Shown: positions 10,526-21,455, numbered from the stretch's first letter. The stretch: 64,000 bases of DNA from Leptasterias polaris (GCA_037783415.1 JAZGTN010000070.1:10547001-10611000), one strand, 5' to 3'. Made by a program: numbers and translations. The notes: generated by a model from the letters alone, not told the origin.

Positions 10526-10549
10526 CTATGGAAGATCAAAGCGACGTGA
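10526..10549 (+). CDS. PHTF: PHTF family protein, terminal coding exon
   Basis: Eight codons, LWKIKAT and a TGA stop. The acceptor is CTATTTGCAG at 10525. It joins the previous exon as GFKLK-LWKIKAT; an LWKIK-type ending directly after the last membrane segment is how I recall PHTF proteins finishing. Together the seven exons give about 269 residues, roughly the C-terminal third of a protein that is near 750-800 residues in vertebrates. The stop position supports the whole exon chain being complete at its 3' end. Confidence 0.85.
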   Translation, partial: LWKIKAT

Positions 10550-11270
10550 GGACCACAACAAGTCTACTTTGTCAGCTGTTGAAATAATTATTAATATATT
10601 CAATCAGTATTCAGAACCTTATAAATTTCTATAGCGGATAACCACTTTATAACAAGAATGGCTACATGCAGCTGCCACACACAAATTTGAGAAGGTACTG
10701 TCCAAAGTTTTTCAACTTGTTCACGGTCATTTAAACAGTGAAGATGGGAGATTTTAGAGGCTGTGTACAGTAGAAGCAGTAGACACAAAGATGAACTGAT
10801 AATACTGAAAGAACTAGTAATAAATCACTGTGCATCAGTCCTGCCATGCTTTTATACATAGAGCAAAATAGAGCAAAATAACACTTAGCAGATGTAGTCT
10901 GCTAAGTAGAAATTGACTGGAAACCAGTCGCAGGTATTAAACATTACATGGTAACTTGGCTGGTAACCTGGTATTTTTTAAGCATGATTTTTGTCCGTGC
11001 TTAGCAATATTTTTGTCTTAAAGGCCTTTATAAAATAAGCCACTTGCAAGTTGGATTTGAATGATGGCAGATACACTGACTTGCTCAGTTCCAAGTGAAT
11101 GCGTAGTTTGATCTCCTCAGACTAGATCATTTTTCATTTTCATGTATTAACTATGGTTGTGAAGCCAGAACTTGATCACTATACTAGCCAAGAACTCCGT
11201 GGAGAGAAGGCAATTAAGAAAGTTTCATTTTTAAATGTGGGAGGGAAAACCCCAGAGAATTATTCCAGGG
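10550..11270 (+). other. Probable PHTF 3' UTR start; end not determined
   Basis: Sequence after the stop has no long frame. AATAAA-type signals occur at 11977-11982, in an A-rich run near 12351-12366 and near 13676-13681; none can be chosen by eye. A block at 10860-11040 (GTCTGCTAAGTAGAAATTGA, then CTGGAAACCAGTCGC and TGGCTGGTAACCTGGTATTT) resembles parts of the MITE-like repeat at 21456-21655 and of 19070-19120. It is probably a dispersed element. Confidence 0.4.
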
Positions 11271-11271
11271 A

Positions 11272-11395
11272 AAACCCACGCAGTCAGGTAGGGACTGAAA
11301 ACCCAATCCATATAGTGCCCCTGACGTGATACGAACTGGGGTCCTAGAGGTGAAAGGCGAGGCAAGATACCACTACACCAACCTGACTGCCCATT
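11272..11395 (-). repeat. tRNA-derived SINE head
   Basis: On the minus strand GGCAGTCAGGTTGGTGTAGT, then GGTATC (about 11392 down to 11367), resembles the A-box part of tRNA-Asp/Glu. It is followed by a CCCCAGTTCGTATCACG B-box region (about 11343 down to 11327). No acceptor stem can be formed. Confidence 0.5.
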
Positions 11396-11669
11396 ATTGC
11401 TATGTCAGATGGTTTGGGTCAAGCTTTTGTATTGTCAGCTAAGACTGGTATCCTTGTGCCACACATTTCATAGAGAATTGTATATGGCAGGGTGTATATC
11501 TAAGACAAAGCCTGCACCTTACAATGTGACATACATGTACATGTAGTACACTTAAGTTGTATAGGCTGTATCCGAACTGGCAGCTATCGGCAAACAATGT
11601 TTCTCTTGTATGTTATCTTGTATTTCGTTGCTTTTTTTCTCTCTGTCTTTATGTAGACTGTCAATTTTT

Positions 11670-11899
11670 GAGGTGAGGTTTGCAGTAGCACCATGTGTAA
11701 ATATATTTTTGAGTAGTGTTGGTTCTGAAAAGAACCGGTGGTTGACAACTCGACAATTCAATCAGTATGCTCCGATCGTCTTCATGAGAAAGCATCAGAG
11801 CATACTGATCAAAACATTGAGTTGTCAACCAGCGGATCTTTTTAGAAACAACACTACTCAAAGAGATTTACACATGGTGCTACCACAAACCTTACCTCA
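11670..11899. repeat. 230-bp near-perfect palindrome
   Basis: The left arm from TGAGGTGAGGTTTGCAGTAG through GCACCATGTGTAAAT and GAGTAGTGTTGGTTCTGAAA to ATCAGTATGCTC is matched by the inverse of the right arm, which ends GGTGCTACCACAAACCTTAC. The arms are about 105 bp, with scattered mismatches and a spacer of roughly 20 bp around 11775-11790. This is the structure of a foldback MITE or of a hairpin transcript if transcribed within a long PHTF 3' UTR. No flanking duplication could be assigned. Confidence 0.8.
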
Positions 11900-12384
11900 T
11901 TACACTCCCACCATGCAAAGTTTCAAATCCTACTTATGTCAATTTTGTGTCTTCTTTTTTTCTTTGTAGTCTGCCAAATAAAATAATAGAATCAGTACAA
12001 AATCACTCGAGTTAGTCTGAGGAATTCAAACCTAGTTATCAACTATTAGCGAACAAGTTATTGAACCAGACATTGTTAAAATGTAACTCGCAAACGGCAT
12101 TTTCGTGGATGGCCCAGTGCTTTATGTATTCCTCTTAAACTTTACATCAATAACAATTTCAGATGTTCCTAATTTTAAGGATCAGATATAGACAAACTTA
12201 ATGTATGAAACCCATCCACTGTTGGCTTATAAGGATTCTAAAACAGCATTTAAAAACGTGTTTTGTTTTTTTGTTAAGTGTGCATTTGATGTGTAGTTTT
12301 ATTGCTTCAGAAATGAATGGAAATTATACTTGTACACGTGACCAAGATTAAAAAATAAAAAAAAATAATAAACTAACAAGATTT

Positions 12385-12600
12385 GATTAAAACGGAGTTC
12401 CATGATCTAATTCAGTTTTGTTATGCACTCATTCTCCGACATATGGGGTCCTTATGAAAGTGGGGGAAATTAAGTGGGGGAAATTAACAAGTCTCTAAAC
12501 TTCACGTTAAAGTGCTGTAAAATGCCACGATACTTTCCAGTGCAAATTTTATCAAATATCCCAAAAAGTCAAATGACGTTACATTTCAAATATGGATCTG
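12385..12600. repeat. Dispersed repeat shared with 8150-8345
   Basis: This is the second copy of the unclassified repeat described at 8150-8345. GTGGGGGAAATTAA occurs twice in tandem here (12460-12490), a small local duplication absent from the other copy. Confidence 0.6.
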
Positions 12601-13415
12601 TATTTTTTTTTTCATTTCTGAGTTTCGATAATCGAAGCAGCATTGAATCTGAGACCTTGTGATTGATGCCAGAACTCCTCTTTGAAATGTTATAATGATA
12701 ATAATATCCAATGATTTCACTCTAATTTCACTCTAAAAGAGTTTAAAATATGAAATTTTACGCCATTTAAACGAGAGGGTAGAGACGGGTAATTTGTCCA
12801 CACTTCCATAGGGACTCTTGAATCTTTTGGAAAAATGAGTGTACGACGAAACTAACTGACCTTTGAGACCAACTGTTTTGATGTAATTGTATAACTTTTC
12901 TACTGCGGTCACAGTTTGATTTTAAAATCTGTAAACATTACGTTGCCCAGATACAGGGTCTTTTAACATAGTGGATTTTAACGATGAGAATTGCTGTTTT
13001 GTAAAGAGTGTTGTTTTATATTTTAGTTCGTTGTTTGTGGTGCTCTCTGTTAAATTATTTCCCTTTTTGAAGAAATTCTTCACCTTTGTTTTTGAATGTG
13101 TTTTACTGATGAGTTAATGTGTAGCAACAAGTTTAAGTAATATATATGATACCTGTAATTTATTGCCTTTTGTTGTATCATTGCAGTGGTGTCAAATTGT
13201 ATACAGTCGAACGCGTGCGTATATATTTGGAATGTGACTATCAGTGTGTAGGCTTTCACTGACGTCATACCAGGTTTTCGCCTGTCGACGGTCTACCATG
13301 TTGGGTGTTTGCAAATAAACTGCATTCAAAGATGTGGTGCGTGTCTAACTGTGTACCGCACAAAACACATGTTGGGGACTACTTCCAAAATGGTTTAACC
13401 AAGATTTGATGTGGT
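12600..13415. other. No feature recognised
   Basis: The stretch is AT-rich, with short frames only. I saw no inverted ends, tandem repeat or protein-like block. Confidence 0.5.
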
Positions 13416-13419
13416 TGTC

Positions 13420-14420
13420 GTAGGCCTTATACTCGTTACTCGTCCTCAAGTACTAATGGAGTGCCGTTTTGGTGCTACTTGTGTGCTCGTACTCGGCTAG
13501 CAAATACTCCAACCTCAAAGTCTTTATTATTCGATACTCGACTAAGTCAAATACTCGACACTTGACTAAAAATATACTCAGACTCGACTTTATAAGTACT
13601 CGTGGTTAATATATCGCTGTGTAATATAATATTGCGTTTATGTAAATTGACGCCGTTGCTCTCTAAGGAAAGTGGAATAAAGCACCGAGAAAAGTGAAAT
13701 TTGAGTTGTCTTTGATGTATAACCAATAAATTAGTTTTTAAAACATTTCATTTATTGATAACACCGGCACGTCAATCCGGAGGTCGTTGGTTCAAATCCC
13801 GCTCTAGTCAATTTTTCCTTGTTCAACCCAAAATCATTTAAAATTTACCCAGTCAGTTTCCCTTGTGGTTTGTTATTTGATTATTGATAACACATCAGTA
13901 GTATTCGTACTTGTGTTCATGAAGATCCAATTACGGTACCTGGTACTCGTATTTTGGACTCTGTACTCGGACACTTATATTCTATGACCCAAGTACTACT
14001 TGGGTACTCTTACTCGAGTATTACTCTGTCGCACCAATACTCGGCAGTACTTGACCCCCAACTGAATCATACTTGAGCAAGTTCGGGCGATAACCTTTAG
14101 TCAATTTGCCGTTTAAATCACGCATGCGTGGTCTGTGTTTCACTCCATCGCGTTTAATCGATTGATTCGGCAAATATTGCGACCAATAGGGCGACGAAGT
14201 ATTGAAGAGGGAAAAAAAACGTATTGTTCCAAAACGCCATCTTGACAAAATGACGTAACTTCGTTAGTTGACTAGCGAAACGGAGCTCCGGAGCTTGGAT
14301 GGATGGTCCAGTTGGACTTGCTGGTTCAACCATGCAGCGTTCGAGTGACAACTAGATCGACTATGGTTAAGTCTAGTCGACTCAAGTCAACCAACCGAAC
14401 TTACTCCTTGAGTACAACAC
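13420..14420. mobile_element. TACTCG-rich element, possibly hAT, interrupted by a SINE
   Basis: TACTCG or CGAGTA occurs many times in two clusters (about 13425-13605 and 13905-14045), flanking a SINE. The right boundary may be CTTGAGTACAACACTG near 14420; its inverse CAGTGTTGTACTC is a typical hAT-like terminus. No clear matching left end or target duplication was found, so the class and extent are tentative. Clustered subterminal hexamers are usual for hAT elements. Confidence 0.4.
13765..13890 (+). repeat. SINE of the 9695-9840 family, inside the TACTCG-rich element
   Basis: GGTCGTTGGTTCAAATCCCG carries a clear Pol III B box. The body TTGTTCAACCCAAAATCA and CAGTTTCCCTTGTGG matches the copies at 9695 and 1563-1735. 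Its position between the two TACTCG clusters suggests insertion into the older element. Confidence 0.6.
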
Positions 14421-14717
14421 TGGTTGGTAATGACGTCGGGTAAATCGGGTCAACTATATATAAAATTATGTGTCAGACACACGCGTATCCGCTGCACAGC
14501 CGAAGTTTTAGCTACTTCAGTCTCCAAGACTGCGGCATACTTTGTGTGCAATATAACCCTAAATTGCCCATTTCATCCTTCAAACTTTAGCCCAATTTTC
14601 TGGAATTCTATTAAAACCCCAGACGGAGGGAGGGAGCGGGCAGGAAATTGTCACCAAAGTAAAGCAGTATAGGCTAGTCCCCTACCAATACAAACACCAA
14701 TTTGAGTTAGCGCAGAT

Positions 14718-15180
14718 AATAATAATAATAATAATAATAATAATATCAAGCATTTATAAAGCGCCATCTATCTAGGTAGCCTATAGACCTTTCTTTTGCA
14801 ACGTCACAGCCCAAGTTTTTGCCAACCCAGGTTGGAAAAGTATGGAAAGCCATAACTGCAAATCAAAAACAGATTGCCACAGTTTGAAGCAGTGTTACAC
14901 AAATATTCAAAAATAGTGTTAAATTTGTTGGAAACAAATCAACCAATCATGGAAGGTATTTCCGTTCATGAATCTTTACAGAAAATGTTGAATTGGTCAC
15001 AACATTTTTTAACACGATTGAATGTTTTGCTAACATTCGGCCGTCCATGCCAACCGGCGCACTTTGTTTTATATCAATGAAAGAAAGGTCTATTCCGAGG
15101 TGCATATTATTACCCCTGGTCACTGGGTCATTTATTTCAATCCTTAAACCATCTCAGCTCCCTGGCCATGGGAGTATACA
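14718..15180 (-). repeat. SINE (minus strand) split by a MITE
   Basis: (AAT)n at 14718-14744 followed by TTATAAAGCGCCATCTATC is the tail of a minus-strand SINE. Its body resumes at 15105-15180 with ATTATTACCCCTGGTCACTG and CCATCTCAGCTCCCTGG, matching 7536-7610. The 309 bp between are a separate MITE. Confidence 0.55.
14784..15092. mobile_element. MITE with TAGACCTTTCTTT ends, nested in a SINE
   Basis: The left end TAGACCTTTCTTT (14784 on) is the exact inverse of AAAGAAAGGTCTA ending at 15092. The element splits a SINE into tail and body, which supports insertion. Left flank CTA and right flank TTC give no clean duplication; a TA dinucleotide target (mariner type) is possible but unproven. 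No transposase is present. Confidence 0.65.
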
Positions 15181-15189
15181 ATTAGTCTC

Positions 15190-15565
15190 ATACTATTTGT
15201 TTGTACTGTATGATAGTTTATAATGTGGCAGCCACCAGATAAAGGGTACAACAAATAATGCACGCGGTTGTCTGAAAGTACATGTAGTTCACCTTATCAA
15301 CGGGCACTATTCTGCTTCTGTACTGTAGAGCCTGTTATCCTTGGCATTTAAAAATTTCTTTGAAATTATAGATTCGTGTTTGCAAGCTTGAAATTAAGTC
15401 AAATTTGTTAAGATTTGTGTACAGCGAAAGCTCTTTAATTTTGGGGGGTGCATGTGATGAGGGAAAATTGTTGGTATGGGGGGTGGGTCCTTTGTTTGAT
15501 CTCCCGTGCTTTAAATTTTTACCGTGACCGTTTGGATGGTGATGTGGAAAGTGTTTTGTGTAGCA
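15190..15565. other. No feature recognised
   Basis: No inverted ends, tandem repeats or protein-like frames were seen. The G-rich run TTTTGGGGGGTGCATG at 15438-15453 is the only compositional feature. Confidence 0.5.
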
Positions 15566-15567
15566 AA

Positions 15568-16478
15568 CAAGGGCGTCGATGGGTGGGGGACGGGGGGACA
15601 TGTCCCCCCCCCCCCTCCCCACTTTTTAGGCTGGGGGACAGCATATCAGATGTCCCCCCACTTTTTGATTGACTGTTCATTAGAAATATGCACAAAAATA
15701 TAAAAATATACACAATTCTTTTGATTTTATATTAATTTTCATTACAATTTTTGTTCAAATAACAGAATAGCGAACAAACGTTGAAATGTTTTCTTCATTG
15801 TCATCTTTTTTTCTGATGGACTACGCGCAGAATGGTATTTTGGGCCTATTTCCGTTTCTATAATACAGACAATTATAGACGACAAGTTTCGTCCAAGGCA
15901 TGAACGCCAAAATCCCGCTTACATACGCTTAGCATTCAAGTTATGCGTCGTTTGTGTGTGCTATAGTGTACGGTACACAAAGGAAGTCTGTGTGTGCGTG
16001 CAAATGCAAATGTGATACATTTTGTTACAATCGCACAACGCACAAAATGTAGTAAAATCCATTAAAATAAATAGGAGCAGTTTGTTCAGTGTTATTATTT
16101 TTTATTCTAAAAACAAGGTATAAATTAAAATAAAAGAAAAACGAAAGAAGAAACAAAAACATCAAAAACTCTCTCAATTTTACTGAATAAATTGTCGCTA
16201 TGTTGTTACAATTAAAAAGGATTGTGAATATGATGTTTGTATTTGGTAGAATCTCGGTTTTACATAATGGAAACCCAGGCCCAAACCCCATTTCGGATGA
16301 TTTTATTGTTAAATATCACCCCCTGTAACTCGCCTCCTGGTCAAACTAAAAATAGGGAACAAGTGTAACACAGAAATTAAATGTACAAGTAATGGTGTGG
16401 AGTGCAATATGTACGATGTATTTTTTCAAGACTTGCTCACCCGACCCCCCTACTTTTCAGTAGCGATCGACGCCCCTG
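15568..16478. mobile_element. hAT non-autonomous element with 8-bp target duplication (911 bp)
   Basis: The left end CAAGGGCGTCGATGG and right end CGATCGACGCCCCTG are inverse apart from one or two mismatches. GTAGCAAA is present exactly at both flanks (15560-15567 and 16479-16486). An 8-bp duplication with CA-G---G ends is diagnostic for hAT. The left part has a GGGGGACATGTCCCCCC palindrome and a run of C. I see no transposase; open frames inside are short. Confidence 0.85.
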
Positions 16479-16489
16479 GTAGCAAAGTT

Positions 16490-17215
16490 TGTTGTAAACA
16501 AGGACAAAGTGACGGACTAAATGTGTCGAAGATCAAAATTTCAATCTAAAACTTAATTCAAGCTAGAAAGGCTTGGGTGGGGGTTCCTTGCAGCGAGTTT
16601 TGCTGCCAAAGCGTCTGTCACAAGTCAAGAAAAACATAACAGCACCCACGTGGAAATCCCAGGCATGCGATAGTCCATGATATATCCTCAGCAGTACCAC
16701 TAGACACAGTCTAAAAGGGGTGTCAATCAACAGGGGTCGGTGACTTGGGTCAAAAGGGCTGAGAAAAATCCTCCCATTGCACCTGTGCATTGGTTTGTAC
16801 ACAAAGCAATGGCCGCCTGGTTAATGTCAATGACACCGAGGTCACGCGCGTGTACGTGTTGATTGAAAACATCTGTTCCCCAACTAGCTGGGAGTCCTTT
16901 GATGTCTTGCTGTCATTTCTGCGGTTAGAAAATGGGAGATAAGCCCTTGCAAGCCCTCTTAAGTGATTTATTACGTGTGACAGTCGCGATTGACAGCCAG
17001 CTGAAAATATGTTACGCTGAAACAGCTAGGTGCCTCCTTTGAGGGTTTTAAGTGCCCCCTTTGCCCCTCCCCCATAGAGTGTCATTGGAATATCAGTAGC
17101 ACTCTAAAAATGCAAATTTCCAGTTCCCGTGGACTCCAGTTCCCAGGGGTCTGACCAACCACTCGCTTATCACTATCTGTACAAAACTCTAACAAAACTT
17201 TTCCTGACAAAACAA
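16490..17215. other. No feature recognised
   Basis: There are short open frames on the minus strand (for example 16802 down to 16563) without recognisable motifs. No repeat structure was noticed. Confidence 0.45.
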
Positions 17216-17216
17216 A

Positions 17217-18051
17217 ACTACGGAGCTCTGGAAGTGCCATCCGACATGTTGAGATCCTGTCATAATTATCTCGGGATGACGACATCCTAAACGCAAATAA
17301 GTCGACATACCGACATAATTATCTCAGGATGACGACATCCTAAACGCAAATAAGTCGACATACCGAGATAATTATGTCGGGATGTTGACATCCTAAAGGT
17401 CGTATGTCGTCTTCATGTGATAATTGATCTCAGGATGACGACATCCTAAAAGCAGGATGTCGTCTTCATGTGACAATTTATCTCGGGATGACGACATCCC
17501 AAAACTAAGATGTCGTCTTGCTGTGATAATTTATATCAGGATGACGACATCCCAAAACTAGGAAGTCGTCTTCCAGTGATTATTTATCTCGGGATGACGA
17601 CATCCTTAGAGGTAGAATTTCGTACACGCGGCCTTCACGAATTCTGTTTACGTAATGCGTGATGCAGTGAATGGCATCCTACCTTTAGGATGCATGTCGA
17701 CTTCCTAGTTTTGGGATGTCATCATCCCTAGATAAATTATCACAGCAAGACGACATCCTGCTTTTAGAATGTCGTCATCCCGAGATAAATTATCACAGGA
17801 AGACGACATCCTACTTTCAGGATGTTGTCATCTCACGAGATAAATTATCACATGAAGACGACTTCCTGCTTTTAGGATGTCGTCATCCCAGAATAAATTT
17901 TCACAGCAAGACGACATCCTACTTCTAGGATGTCAACATGTCGACATAATTATCTCGGTATGTTGACTTATTTGCGTTTAGGATGTCGTCATCCGAAGAT
18001 AATTATGTCAGGATCTCAACATGTTGGATGGCACTTCCAGAGCTCCGTAGT
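17217..18051. mobile_element. Foldback element with subrepeat-built arms (835 bp)
   Basis: The outer ends ACTACGGAGCTCTGGAAGTG and its inverse (ending CCGTAGT at 18051) continue into arms of nearly 400 bp each. The arms consist of repeated blocks of about 55 bp built from GGATGACGACATCC, AGRYGTCGTCTT and GATAATTTATCTCGGG, in opposite orientation in the two halves. The centre (about 17610-17690) is unique. Long arms of short tandem subrepeats are typical of foldback (FB/TFB-type) elements. Both flanks are A-rich, so a target duplication cannot be set. The short frames inside are a by-product of the repeat. Confidence 0.8.
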
Positions 18052-18175
18052 AAAAAGTATTTAGACTACCACCATGTGTCATATACCAATTGAAAGCTCT
18101 TGTTCTGGACAATACAATAGGACTAAAAAGCTAATTTTCAAAATTCCGACTTTACTCTCATTTCGTGGGAGCAGG

Positions 18176-18655
18176 TCACATATGATCATTCCAAGAGAGA
18201 TTTGCATCAATAAGAATGCCAAGGAATTTTGTAAACTTCACTTTGGTTAGAATTGTATTGTTTAAAATAAGTGGAGCATTTTGATTATATATGTGTTGTC
18301 TTGCAGAGAAAATAATATAATTGGTCTTGAGTAAATTAACACACAATCTATTTGATAAGAGCCATTTGCTAACTTTGACAAGTTCAAAATTAAAATCTTG
18401 AATGGCCTTATCAACATTCTGATGATTATACGATAAACTTGTATCATCTGCAAATAAACAAAAGGAAAGCTTGTCCGAAGAATTACAAATATCATTAACA
18501 TAAATAATAAATAACAAAGGCCCTAGCACACTTCCCTGTGGAACGTTACTCCGCAAGTAATAGTTTTTTCAGTGGAATGATGCGAGTTATAGGAGACAAA
18601 CTGCCTTATTTTAGATAAGTAACTCCTGAACCAGTCCAAGGCCAATCCACGCATA
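18176..18655 (-). pseudogene. LINE reverse transcriptase fragment (jockey/CR1/L2 group)
   Basis: On the minus strand an upstream frame reads RGLALDWFRSYLSKIRQFVS. A shifted frame then reads VPQGSVLGPLLFIIYVNDI (RT motif B), LFADDTSLSYN (motif C, the catalytic ADD) and FTKFLGILIDANLSWNDH. These are consecutive RT palm and thumb motifs of non-LTR elements. The frame changes just before VPQGS at about 18540, where five extra bases appear to sit inside a usual GGAGT-TCCACAGGG stretch. No endonuclease, 5' end or 3' tail was found, so it is a dead fragment. Confidence 0.85.
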
Positions 18656-18823
18656 GTTAACTAGACGGTCGGTTTGCATAATAATGTTATTTTGCTAAAC
18701 CGGTTGTAGTTAAGGTTTTTATTAATTGGTAATAATGTTTTCTCTATATTTATTATGTTTTACAGACTGCCCCTATTATCTGGTAGCCTTAATGATTAGG
18801 TTTAAATTGCATATTAAGTCAAA

Positions 18824-19063
18824 TTAGTGTAAAGATTGTTTATCATTTTTCATATGAAATAAAGCACTTTTGATCAGACCTGCATAAAATTGTTCCAAGG
18901 ACTTTCTTAAACTCTCCCTGGTTACATTTTCTTTGGTAAAGTTTTTCAGGATTAGATCACTCAGTAAATTGTGCAACAGCGCCCCCAACCTATCTCGCCG
19001 CTCCATCCAGGGGGCCAAAATCACAGAACTGAAGCAGAAAACTTTGCTTGAACACAAAAACAT
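18824..19063 (-). other. Open frame of unknown nature, weak exon candidate
   Basis: On the minus strand a frame reads APWMERRDRLGALLHNLLSD and then NFTKENVTRESLRKSLEQFY. A T-rich tract ending TTCTGCTTCAG could act as a splice acceptor at about 19028. The amino-acid make-up is more protein-like than neighbouring frames, but I recognise no family. The GCGCCCCC within it is common in dispersed repeats, so it may equally be transposon debris. Confidence 0.2.
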
Positions 19064-19231
19064 AAGCAGGAAACCAGTCTTAGACTCTACATGGTATTTT
19101 GGCTGGTAACATTATTCAGACTGTTTCAGAAGGATGCTTTTTGTGGAGGATATGGGAATAGAATCTGATCGTTGACGTTGAGCTTTCATCATGCAAGTAA
19201 TTATATTACTTTTTAATTAATATTATTAACC

Positions 19232-19281
19232 TCTAGCCCCACTTGTGTGGGCCCATCCAGCTTGGCCACACGAGTGGGGCT
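19232..19281. other. Hairpin, 17-bp stem
   Basis: TAGCCCCACTTGTGTGG and CCACACGAGTGGGGCTA form a 17-bp stem with one mismatch around a loop of about 15 bp. The hairpin is bracketed by near-identical AATATTATTAACC stretches. No T-run follows in the transcript sense, and no gene is adjacent. Confidence 0.7.
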
Positions 19282-19289
19282 AATATTAT

Positions 19290-20335
19290 TAACCCTGACC
19301 TTATTTGCAAGTGGGCAACCAAACTAATCATGTATTGTTTTGCTAGAAAGAGGGAATGATGGAAACAAACTTAAATTGTTTAGGATGGCAAAGGTATACA
19401 TGTAGATCTAAAAAATAAACAAAAATAACTTTTTCAAATGCCAAGTAAAACAACAGAGCTTAGGAAATGCAATTCGATCATTTCATGCGTTACCATCCTC
19501 TACATTAAGCAGTGCTTCCAACACATCAAAAAGTCAATGTGACTGAATAATTAACAAAATTGAGTCTTCTGTATCCATGTTCTTATATTTACATTTTATT
19601 AATTTAACAAAAGATAATTCTCAGAATAATTATTGTCATTATTATTATACATTCCACCAGGTTTATTTCATAAACTTTACTGATAGTTTTTTAAATAGCT
19701 TCCCAATAATGGAAAGTCAAAGAGGGCAACTTGATTTGAATAGTTAGATTTGAAAATCATACTTTTCCCAGTTTCCATTTAATCTGTCCTTTATTACTGG
19801 TATTATAGTAAACACAACAAAGTACTATATAAAGAGGAATAGCGTTAAATTGAGTTCTGTCACAAAATGAGATTGCTGACCCAGTAGGCCAATAATTAAC
19901 ACAATGTACAATATTGTGGGTTTATTTTGTAGGTTCATAACACACTTTGCATACCTTAGCAAACCCCCCCCCCCCCCCCAAAGGGATATCATTGAAAAGA
20001 TCTCTTCCAAAACAGTTTTAGATATGACAAGTTGAAGTTACTTAATTTGTAAATCTCATTTTGATTGGAACTCGAGTCATAGTCATAGTAATCCACAAGA
20101 TAACAAAACGGATGGTGCATTATTTGTTTGAATTCTTTAAAAGAACTACTAATACTATTGTTCCCCACGATAATTGCTCACATTTTTTGAACAGAATCAT
20201 AGTTATCACAATTTTAAGCTGTTAAAATTGCTCATAAAGATTTCTATTTTATTTTGCCATACTTGGTAAATCAGTTTTTTAAAGAGAAAATATTATTCTT
20301 TGTGTAACTACTTTTTAACCAAGGTCTCAGTTGTC
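19290..20335. other. No feature recognised
   Basis: AT-rich DNA with a poly-C run at 19965-19979. No coding block, inverted ends or tandem repeat was found. Confidence 0.5.
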
Positions 20336-20337
20336 CA

Positions 20338-20840
20338 GTGGGGGGGGGGGGGGGGGAATTGAAGACATACACAAATGAATGGTTGGGTAAATTAAACAGC
20401 CCCCCCCCCCCCCCCCCCCCCCCGGAAAACTTTCCCTGCTTGCACCCTTCCCATTCAGAATTCCCCTCCCCCCAAACAGGTAAAAACATACACAAATTAA
20501 TGGTTTGGTAAATTAAACAGCCCCCCCCCCCAGATTATTTAATTTTCCCACTCAGCTTGCACCCTTCCCATTCAGAATTCCTCTCCCCAAACAGGATTAA
20601 AAACATACACAAATGAATGGTTTGGTAAATTAAACAGCCCCCCTGGATTATTAAATTTTCCCCGCTTGCACCCTTCCCATTCAGAATTCCTCTCCCCCAA
20701 AACATGTTTAAAAGCACACAAATGAAGGGTTTGGGTAAATTAACAGCCCTCCCCCCAGATTATTAAATTTTCCCTGCTTGCACCCTTCCCATTCAGAATT
20801 CCCCTCCCCTAAACATGATTAACAGCACACAAATGAAGCG
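20338..20840. repeat. C-rich tandem repeat, about 115-bp units
   Basis: Each unit has AAATGAATGGTTTGGTAAAT, then AAACAGCC with a run of 5-23 C, then TTTTCC, GCTTGCACCCTTCCCATTCA and GAATTCCYCTCCCC. ACACAAATGAAKSGTTTG recurs at about 20375, 20490, 20608, 20715 and 20828, giving some four and a half copies. The run of C differs greatly between units, as expected from slippage. Confidence 0.85.
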
Positions 20841-20844
20841 TTTG

Positions 20845-21450
20845 ATACAGTAAGTACTATATGCTCAGGTAACATGCAACAGTATACCAGCAATAACCTA
20901 ACCGACCCAGTGTGACCCACAAGCTTTATGATTTGTCTACGAAATTTTGTTATTGGACCATTACGGACCTCGTCAAGGCTGGCAATAAACCACTCACAAA
21001 GCTCCTCAAGGAACCTATTCCCCGCACAACCCAATTGGCCCCTCAACTAGCTCGTATAAGATTAATCGTTACAGCCGACTTATAAGTCAACCGATCCTAA
21101 CGCACACAACAGCCCCCCAGTCCAACTTACATAGGACTGGACTTGGGACTTCGCAACTATCCAACTGCATTCAGAACAGCGTATACCAATCTTACAGATC
21201 GATCATCTGCCCTCATCACTCTGCACGCCACTGCTTTTATGCATGACGGCACTCTCCAATGATTCCCTACACTCGCTAGCAGGATCACTGCAGCATGTGA
21301 GAAGAGTCAGAGGTATGAAACAATGAGCCACTAAACCATCTTGTACTGTGATCTATTAGATTTTGTATTTTTCAAGTTTGCAGAAATAAGCCTCTTGTGA
21401 GAATTTTGAGAATCTGTTTTTTTAATAGTCCCAAATAGCCACATGCACCT
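20845..21450. other. Unassigned, less AT-rich block
   Basis: From about 20880 to 21320 the base composition is visibly richer in G and C than around it. A minus-strand frame (21046 down to 20819) reads RGQLGCAGNRFLEELCEWF and on, without a recognisable family. It could be a decayed transposon or a remnant of a gene. Confidence 0.3.
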
Positions 21451-21455
21451 TTTTA

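Noticed and set aside
15335..15713. Proline/glycine-rich frames around 15335-15713
   Set aside because: Their composition comes from poly-C/poly-G runs at the left end of the hAT element.
17716..17928. 70-codon plus-strand frame in the foldback element
   Set aside because: The amino-acid repeat simply follows the 55-bp DNA subrepeats.
20819..21046. 76-codon minus-strand frame in a GC-richer block
   Set aside because: No recognisable motif, splice sites or repeat relation; reported only as unassigned DNA.
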